From the NCBI GenBank assembly GCA_021806345.1, contig JAJZXP010000209.1, forward strand, positions 1 to 10,331: 10,331 nucleotides of DNA. The letters are read 5' to 3'. The notes beneath the pieces are model-generated. The model had not been told where the DNA came from, did no database searches, and worked only from the letters and a program-made list of their open reading frames with translations. The translations under genes and the position numbers were made by a program. The stretch is from Thermoplasmata archaeon (GTDB lineage Archaea > Thermoplasmatota > Thermoplasmata > Thermoplasmatales > Thermoplasmataceae). Below, one piece after another: positions 6,355 through 10,331 of the stretch; position 1 is the first letter of the stretch, and every line of letters begins with the position of its first letter.

Positions 6355-7884
6355 CTACACAAGTCTGCCAGTAAAATCAAAGTGCGGCGGTGGGTTATTT
6401 TTCACAGAGTCGTGCATCACCAATGCATCCATAAATCTTCTTAACTCAAGCTCCAGTTTCTTTCCGGTCTCATTTGAAACATTATTTTGCTTGAGAAGGT
6501 TATTCTTTTCACTGGGATCGTGATGAAGATTGTACAACTCAGGTTCTCTGGTGTTGAGAGATAATCCACTTTCATTGTTTCTGTTAGCTTTCATTAGACT
6601 ATATGATAACACACTTGAACTTTGATCTTTCGATCTTTTGTTAATCTGCTCAGTTATATCGCAAGCGAGATATCTAGTGGCTTCTTCTTCAAGATAGGTT
6701 ATGTATTTCCAGTTCCCATCAGTGATGGCCCACGACTTTTTGTAGTATCCGCTGATGGCAAACTTCCTCAGTGTTTCATACTCTCCACTGAGCAAGCCAC
6801 TCATACTTAGTCCATGAATAGGTGGCGGACGTTCTCCATTTTCCCTCATTTTCTCATTAATATTCAGAAATTCAAGTACGGTCGGCATCACATCTACTGT
6901 TTGAACCATTCCCTTTACACTCTTGCCATCCATGATTCCATCAGGGTGGTGAACAAGAAGGGGGATCCTTATAAGTTCTTCATATGGCCATGGTCTTGCC
7001 TTCATTACAATTCCATGCTCGCCAAGGGGTTCGCCATGATCTGAGAGCCATATCACCATAGTGTCAGACATGTGGCCAGTGCTTCTAATTTTGTCGAAGA
7101 TTTTTCCAATCCATTTGTCAACTAATGAAATCTCTCCAGCGTAGAGTGATTTTACACGGCTAAGCTCTTCATCAGTAAGGTAACCCTCAGTTTTTCCATA
7201 AATTGGAGAAATTATGCTTCTCTCTATCTTTCTTTCCTCATACATGCTCCAATAAGGTTCTGGTGGATCCCACGGTTCGTGTGGGTCGAAACTGTCTATC
7301 CACAGGAAAAAAGGATCATTGTAAGACTTCTCCTCGAGCCACCGTATCGCTCTTTCTGTCACTCTAGCAACGAAATGGTTACTCTCATTATTCCAATCGG
7401 TACTGGATATGTTCCTAAAATACTGCTGTAAGCGACTTCCATGTTCAGGGTCAGAGTGATGGGGCTTATCTAACAACGCTATCTTTTCTTCCACATTTCC
7501 ATTTAGTATGTATGGATCAGACTCTTGTCCTCGGATCCAGTGAACTTCATCAAAACCCCTGCTGAATCCCATTCCAGGTTTGTGCATATGGTATGTATCG
7601 GATATAATAGATGTTTTCACTCCATGGCCCCACAAGAGTTCAGGAAGGAGAATATCTCCTCTTTCAAGTCCCTGCCATCCTCTGAAGGGTAGCGTGTATC
7701 TGCCAGTGAGAAGAGCTGTTCTAACTGGAATTGTGGCTAGACCTTCTGGATAAGCATTTTCTACCTTCAATGAATTCTTTGAAAACTTTTCGAAATTTGG
7801 GGTCTTGATCCAACTGTTTCCATAACAAGATACGTAGTCAGCTCTTAGACTATCAGTTACAATGACTATCACGTTCATTTCCAA
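6355..7884 (-). CDS. Sulfatase-fold (alkaline phosphatase superfamily) hydrolase with Thr nucleophile
   Basis: A 509-residue protein with the sulfatase layout. It has an N-terminal metal site in VIVTDSLRADYVSCYG (7-22, Asp11), and the nucleophile block LATIPVRTALLTGRY (49-63). It also has FDPHEPWDPP (199-208, His202), and SDHGEPLGEHG (281-291), carrying the metal ligands Asp282/His283. A C-terminal sub-domain ends in the usual ELYNLHHDPSEKNNLL. In sulfatases the nucleophile block is C/S-x-P-x-R, with Cys or Ser converted to formylglycine. Here it is T-I-P-V-R with Thr51, so formylglycine cannot form by the known route. Thr nucleophiles occur in phosphotransfer members of the superfamily (LtaS and EptA types), so phosphatase, phosphodiesterase or transferase activity is more likely. 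There is no signal peptide, so it acts in the cytosol. The first codon is TTG (7884); the ATG at 7878 is the more likely start. Confidence 0.88.
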   Translation of the reverse strand: MEMNVIVIVTDSLRADYVSCYGNSWIKTPNFEKFSKNSLKVENAYPEGLATIPVRTALLTGRYTLPFRGWQGLERGDILLPELLWGHGVKTSIISDTYHMHKPGMGFSRGFDEVHWIRGQESDPYILNGNVEEKIALLDKPHHSDPEHGSRLQQYFRNISSTDWNNESNHFVARVTERAIRWLEEKSYNDPFFLWIDSFDPHEPWDPPEPYWSMYEERKIERSIISPIYGKTEGYLTDEELSRVKSLYAGEISLVDKWIGKIFDKIRSTGHMSDTMVIWLSDHGEPLGEHGIVMKARPWPYEELIRIPLLVHHPDGIMDGKSVKGMVQTVDVMPTVLEFLNINEKMRENGERPPPIHGLSMSGLLSGEYETLRKFAISGYYKKSWAITDGNWKYITYLEEEATRYLACDITEQINKRSKDQSSSVLSYSLMKANRNNESGLSLNTREPELYNLHHDPSEKNNLLKQNNVSNETGKKLELELRRFMDALVMHDSVKNNPPPHFDFTGRLV

Positions 7885-7898
7885 TCGACCATATGCTT

Positions 7899-7914
7899 GA
7901 TAGTTAGATAGTTA
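7899..7914. repeat. Perfect 8-bp tandem repeat in front of the sulfatase-fold gene
   Basis: GATAGTTA occurs twice head to tail at 7899-7906 and 7907-7914, 21-36 bases upstream of the ATG at 7878. An AT-rich TTTTAATTAATA-like segment (minus strand, about 7915-7928) could serve as its TATA box. The repeat would then overlap the expected transcription start, where a regulator could bind. It may equally be a chance short repeat. Confidence 0.3.
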
Positions 7915-7961
7915 GCTATTAATTAAAACTTATGGAATAATGGGTTTGGGGCAATATTATT

Positions 7962-8102
7962 CTACTGGACCCCCATGCTAATTTCTCTATTTGATCTGAC
8001 TTTAGTCAAAACTTTTTTTTCGTCGATCTCATATGATGGTACTAATAGCCTATGTTCCCCAGGGCAACAGCCTCCGTGGTAAATAAGTTTGCTCTTAGGT
8101 TC
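7962..8102 (-). pseudogene. Fragment resembling a GH130-type propeller glycosidase/phosphorylase
   Basis: A minus-strand frame of 46 codons runs from just after a TGA (8103-8105) to a TAG at 7962-7964. It begins EPKSKLIYHGGCCPGEHRLL, and a later block is VPSYEIDEKKVLTKVRSN. This resembles the 'GWLLIYHG ... YR ... A-L-L-D-L-D-D-P-x-K-V-x-x-R-S' block that recurs in GH130-type mannosyl-oligosaccharide phosphorylases and related propellers. It has no start, no catalytic acidic loop and no continuation, so it is a remnant. It lies 78 bases upstream of the sulfatase-fold gene on the same strand, as if it were the previous gene of the operon. A second frame (8164 to about 8050) reads MTMQPDYQEPLLDEGLRRWS; I cannot place it. 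Confidence 0.4.
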
Positions 8103-8311
8103 TCAGACCACCTTCGCAAGCCCTCGTCAAGAAGCGGTTCCTGATAGTCCGGCTGCATGGTCATGAGAAAATAATGAATGCCGAGATGAAAAAATATATG
8201 ATTAGTGCGTTATATGGACCGATTGGAATTGATTAAAGTTTTAAGGGAATTCAGCATTTATCCTCTTGTAGGTAAAATTATTATTCCCATGTCACACACA
8301 TAATAAATTAA
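8103..8311. other. Intergenic stretch, no supported gene
   Basis: AT-rich. A plus-strand ORF at 8214-8306 would encode 30 residues (MDRLELIKVLREFSIYPLVG and a short tail). It has no ribosome site and no recognisable family. The junction to the truncated reductase gene lies at about 8310, where its reading frame is cut by a TAA (8309-8311). No N-terminal reductase sequence is found in any plus-strand frame here. Confidence 0.35.
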
Positions 8312-8710
8312 GAATTCTGGCCAAAAGCTTCTCCGACTCCAGAAGGTTTTGACGCAGAAATCATAGGAGAGTTGAACAATCTTAAGAAGGTGGTGTTTTC
8401 AAGTAGCATCAAAGATGTTCCATGGGGTCCTGCAGTTTTAATACGTGAGAATCCTGTTGAAGCAGTATCCAGATTCAAAAAAGAGAAGGGCAAAGATATG
8501 GTGATCGTAGGGAGTGGAACTCTAGTATCTTCCCTTGTCGCAAAGGACATGATAGATGAATACCGCATTCGTATCAGACCAATAATTTTGGGTTCAGGGA
8601 AGACGCTTTTCAACGACAAAAATAAAAGGCACAAACTCAAACTTATTTCCGCCAGTAAGTTTTCTAACGGTGTGGTGGCCCTGCACTATGAACCAGAAAT
8701 TCCAATGTGA
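8312..8710 (+). pseudogene. N-terminally truncated RibD_C / dihydrofolate reductase-like protein
   Basis: The frame 8312-8710 encodes about 132 residues of the C-terminal part of a RibD_C-type reductase. It begins EFWPKASPTPEGFDAEIIGE, then LNNLKKVVFSSSIKDVPW, then KGKDMVIVGSGTLVSSLVAK, DEYRIRIRPIILGSGKTLF and finally FSNGVVALHYEPE. 'VVFSSS', 'VIVGSGTLVSSL' and 'DEYRIRIRPIILGSGKTLF' are diagnostic. Homologues are about 180-200 residues long and begin with a nucleotide-binding strand and a 'SLDGxxA' motif, which are missing here. A TAA immediately precedes the frame, and the first start-like codon is a TTG at 8372, inside the conserved domain. It is therefore most likely a 5'-deleted pseudogene. 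A short product from TTG would lack the NADPH-binding half. Confidence 0.7.
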
Positions 8711-8893
8711 TCATGACATAATTTACTGAACAGCGTGTTTTGATTTTTAGTCTAAATTTTAATAGAATTATGCATATAAATCTGATAAAAAATTGTTACA
8801 CTACTCAATGATATTTTTCTTTATCTAGCAATTTAAATAATTATTTCGTTGTGATAATTAAGTAAGACTGTTATCCATGTTTACTGAATTACA

Positions 8894-9064
8894 ATGGTTG
8901 TATTGCTATTACGCAAAGGTTATGAATGGAACTATACAAAGGTTGTGAAACCACAAAAAAATATCAACATTAGAAAACAAAGATTTATCAGCGAGGTTTC
9001 CCTGATTGAAAGCATTCCTGTCATATTTTTATTCTTTCTTCTCCTATCACATTTGCAAGAGTAA
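8894..9064 (+). CDS. Possible 56-residue hypothetical protein
   Basis: An ATG at 8894 opens 56 codons to a TAA at 9062-9064. The start reads MVVLLLRKGYEWNYTKVVKP. The C-terminal 21 residues form a hydrophobic segment, SLIESIPVIFLFFLLLSHLQ, that could be a single membrane span. No ribosome site precedes the ATG; leaderless starts are common in archaea. A TTTAAATAA element at about 8832 lies too far upstream to fit neatly. The family is not recognised, and the frame may be fortuitous in this AT-rich stretch. Confidence 0.25.
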   Translation: MVVLLLRKGYEWNYTKVVKPQKNINIRKQRFISEVSLIESIPVIFLFFLLLSHLQE

Positions 9065-9201
9065 CAATTCTACCGGTCAGTCTTCATAAAATTGTGGGAT
9101 CAAAGAGAACAAATTAAAAGACTTTAGACGCGTGGTTAACCTGTTATTAACAGTTACCATCACCAGATAATTATTGACTGATCTGGGTTTGTTAAAATTT
9201 T

Positions 9202-9229
9202 AAGATTACATGGTCTTAAACCATATCTT
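9202..9229 (-). terminator. Stem-loop after vapC, possible terminator
   Basis: ATGGT (9210-9214) pairs with ACCAT (9220-9224) around a 5-nt loop. AAGAT (9202-9206) pairs with ATCTT (9225-9229), leaving a 3-nt bulge. The structure lies directly behind the vapC stop codon and, on the minus strand, is followed by a T-rich run (TTAAAATTTTAAC). Archaeal termination depends mainly on U-rich tracts, so the T-run may matter more than the stem. Confidence 0.35.
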
Positions 9230-9622
9230 TTAATAACTCTCTATTCTCAAACCTTCAATATCACTAAAATGCTTAATATTACGGGTGATTAAAATCTCTT
9301 TTCTTCTCGAACAGATACCTGCAATCATAGAATCTTCTATCTCTATTGTAGATCCATTCTTTCTTTTTTGTGCATATATCTTTCCAGCCTCTCTTGCAGA
9401 ATCCTCATCAAAACTTATTATCGAAAGTCCGTTGAGTATTTGATTTATCTTTTTTCTCTCCTGATCCTTTTTAACGCTAAGGGCTACTCCAACGAATAAC
9501 TCAAAAATTGAAATTGAGGTGACCGCTATAGTGATTCCTTTCTTTTCAATTTCCTCTGCTTTCTCTATTACCCTTATGTCGGATTTCATTATGTCAATGA
9601 GAAATGAAGTATCAGCTATCAT
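9230..9622 (-). CDS. vapC: VapC toxin, PIN-domain ribonuclease
   Basis: A 130-residue PIN-domain protein of typical VapC length. It begins MIADTSFLIDIMK with the first metal-binding Asp at residue 4. Glu41 lies in SIFELFVG, and Asp97 in TIEIEDSMIAGICSRR. It ends with ITRNIKHFSDIEGLRIESY, the usual 'TxNxxHFxxIxGLxVExY' finish. Members cleave specific RNAs (tRNA or rRNA sites) in a Mg2+-dependent way and are neutralised by the partner VapB. The ATG overlaps the vapB stop by one base (TAATG), so translation is coupled and toxin output is tied to antitoxin. The acidic residues expected for catalysis are present, so it looks active. The RNA target cannot be told from sequence. Confidence 0.93.
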   Translation of the reverse strand: MIADTSFLIDIMKSDIRVIEKAEEIEKKGITIAVTSISIFELFVGVALSVKKDQERKKINQILNGLSIISFDEDSAREAGKIYAQKRKNGSTIEIEDSMIAGICSRRKEILITRNIKHFSDIEGLRIESY

Positions 9623-9858
9623 TATCTATTTAACTCATCAGTAATTCTATCTAATCTTTCCTTACTTAGTTTCCTCGACTCTCTAATATTTTTCTCTAGG
9701 GATTTTCCCTCATCTTCACCTATGATGCCTCTTAGGTCAAGCACATTCGTCTTATTTGTCAGCCTATAGATGAGTTCTGTAAAACTTTCGTTTTTTAACT
9801 TTAACTCTGATAATCTTAAGTATGCTTCATCCGAAATAGATATGTTTTTGCTTCCCAT
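9622..9858 (-). CDS. vapB: VapB antitoxin, DUF217-type ribbon-helix-helix protein
   Basis: The best start is the ATG at 9858, giving 78 residues that begin MGSKNISISDEAYLRLSELK. AAGGTG lies 5-10 bases upstream (9863-9868). A longer in-frame extension to 9957 would run through the promoter and operator region and has no support. Residues 4-35 fit the strand-helix-helix DNA-binding pattern of DUF217-type VapB proteins (ISISDEAY...ESFTELIYRLTNK). The charged C-terminal half (about 45-78), with GEDEGKSLEKNI, would wrap around VapC. The protein neutralises VapC and normally represses its own operon, and a perfect palindrome lies in the expected place just upstream. It overlaps vapC by one base. 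Confidence 0.9.
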   Translation of the reverse strand: MGSKNISISDEAYLRLSELKLKNESFTELIYRLTNKTNVLDLRGIIGEDEGKSLEKNIRESRKLSKERLDRITDELNR

Positions 9859-9875
9859 TTGACACACCTTCATAC

Positions 9876-9893
9876 ACACACATATATGTGTGT
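9876..9893 (-). promoter_or_regulatory. 18-bp perfect palindrome, candidate VapB operator
   Basis: ACACACATATATGTGTGT (9876-9893) is a perfect palindrome, 18-35 bases upstream of the vapB ATG. It is a dinucleotide-type palindrome, so some symmetry is expected from its simple composition. Its position over the expected transcription start still matches autoregulation by a ribbon-helix-helix antitoxin. Confidence 0.5.
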
Positions 9894-9897
9894 AAAA

Positions 9898-9907
9898 CAT
9901 ATAAACT
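9898..9907 (-). promoter_or_regulatory. Candidate TATA box of vapBC
   Basis: On the minus strand AGTTTATATG lies at 9907-9898. Archaeal transcription usually starts about 25 bases downstream of the TATA centre, here near 9877. That leaves a leader of about 19 bases carrying the AAGGTG ribosome site and places the palindrome across the start. Confidence 0.45.
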
Positions 9908-9957
9908 TTCTTATGAACCATATTCCACACTGGAGAATTCCTTCTTATTCTCCTCAA

Positions 9958-10217
9958 TCATCAACCCAATATTCTATGAACTATACCATATAGGTTATTT
10001 TCTTTGTATTAGATTGAGAAATAGCGAAAAAACTTGAATAAAATCATTAAATCTCAATCATGTTTCTAGGAAATAAAAATAAGGGATTGATTTTGTTTGA
10101 AAAGCAGACCAGGAATGCCTGCAGAGAAAATTTAATTGATTAGTATATGGTTTCTGCTAAAGGTTATATATTTGTAATAGTTCGTCACTACGACTGAGCA
10201 GTGAGTAGTGTTTGTAT
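9958..10217. other. Intergenic stretch, divergent promoter region
   Basis: It separates vapBC (leftward) from the CxxC-protein gene (rightward). No reading frame is supported. On the plus strand TTATATAT (10164-10171) is a candidate TATA box for the gene starting at 10218. Confidence 0.4.
10186..10210 (+). promoter_or_regulatory. Inverted repeat near the start of the CxxC-protein gene
   Basis: CACTAC (10186-10191) and GTAGTG (10205-10210) form perfect 6-bp arms around 13 bases. The repeat lies 14-39 bases behind the TATA candidate and ends 8 bases before the ATG. It covers the expected transcription start, so an operator or a leader hairpin is possible. Confidence 0.3.
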
Positions 10218-10331
10218 ATGGTTCGTTTAGAGTTTGGTGTCTGTAAGAATTGTGGACATACTGTTGTTAATTATAATTCAAAATGGTTGCATCACATAAC
10301 AAGAAGTAAGCTCCTGGGTTTACCACACTGG
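10218..10331 (+). CDS. Small zinc-binding-like protein, 5' part only (cut by window end)
   Basis: An ATG at 10218 opens a frame that is still open at the window edge (38 codons). It starts MVRLEFGVCKNCGHTVVNYN and continues SKWLHHITRSKLLGLPHW. CKNC followed by HH some 15 residues later could form a CxxC...HH zinc site, as in small archaeal zinc-ribbon or finger proteins that bind nucleic acid. A TATA candidate at 10164-10171 and a weak GTGAG element (10201-10205) support the start. No family is assigned, and the missing remainder may change the picture. Confidence 0.55.
   Translation, partial: MVRLEFGVCKNCGHTVVNYNSKWLHHITRSKLLGLPHW

Larger units (their letters stand above)
8711..9229. other. 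AT-rich intergenic stretch of about 520 bases
   Basis: No known gene. It contains one possible short ORF (8894-9064), a near-perfect direct repeat inside that ORF (8914-8926 and 8937-8949), and the stem-loop next to the vapC stop. No tRNA, rRNA or CRISPR repeat is seen. Confidence 0.4.

Noticed and set aside
6355..7884. Plain arylsulfatase call
   Set aside because: The Cys/Ser needed for formylglycine is Thr, so a sulfatase function is not supported by the active-site block.
8214..8306. 30-residue plus-strand ORF as the missing N-terminus of the reductase
   Set aside because: It carries none of the N-terminal motifs of RibD_C proteins and ends at a stop before the truncated frame.
8308..8640. 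110-residue minus-strand ORF
   Set aside because: Antisense to the conserved RibD_C blocks, which are much better supported.
9859..9957. 33-residue N-terminal extension of VapB starting at 9957
   Set aside because: It would translate the TATA candidate and palindrome, has no ribosome site and adds no family similarity; the ATG at 9858 has AAGGTG in front.
1..10331. CRISPR array, tRNA or rRNA genes
   Set aside because: No regularly spaced repeats and no cloverleaf or conserved rRNA blocks were seen on either strand.

Overview
The window looks archaeal, most likely from a Thermoplasmata-like acidophile. The DNA is AT-rich and promoters look like TATA boxes. The toxin-antitoxin pair has a DUF217-type (mainly archaeal) VapB antitoxin. 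A decayed extracellular protein is full of N-glycosylation sequons, and the transposase remnants are IS1634-like. The lineage is an inference from these traits, not from a marker gene.

Layout. 1-189 is the 3' end of an unrecognised gene. 190-454 has no gene but holds a nested inverted repeat. 455-1101 (minus) is a broken remnant of a surface beta-sandwich protein. 1154-2770 (plus) is an intact NagZ-type family 3 glycoside hydrolase. The C-terminal piece of a dead IS1634-like transposase (2767-2970, minus) abuts it, followed by an unexplained reading frame interrupted by one stop (2972-3238, plus). 3257-5343 (minus) holds two coupled genes: a five-bladed propeller glycosidase-like protein, then a DUF871/MupG (GH170-type) protein. 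5445-6217 (plus) is the N-terminal part of a dead IS1634-like transposase. 6355-7884 (minus) is a sulfatase-fold hydrolase with Thr at the usual formylglycine position. A fragment resembling a GH130-type propeller (7962-8102) lies just upstream of it. 8312-8710 (plus) is a RibD_C/dihydrofolate-reductase-like gene lacking its N-terminal half. 8711-9229 is AT-rich with one possible 56-residue ORF. 9230-9858 (minus) is a vapBC module with a palindromic operator candidate and a possible terminator. 10218-10331 is the start of a small CxxC protein cut by the window edge.

How the genes may work together. The GH3 enzyme, MupG-like protein, propeller protein, sulfatase-fold hydrolase and the GH130-like remnant suggest a cytosolic glycan-degradation locus. 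NagZ and MupG homologues are both known from muropeptide salvage in bacteria. An archaeon has no murein, and nothing here would phosphorylate a sugar, so the substrate is open: scavenged bacterial wall sugars, a phosphorylated or sulfated archaeal glycan, or something else. IS debris and gene fragments on both sides show that the locus has been rearranged and is partly decaying. The catabolic genes themselves are uninterrupted, which suggests they are still under selection.
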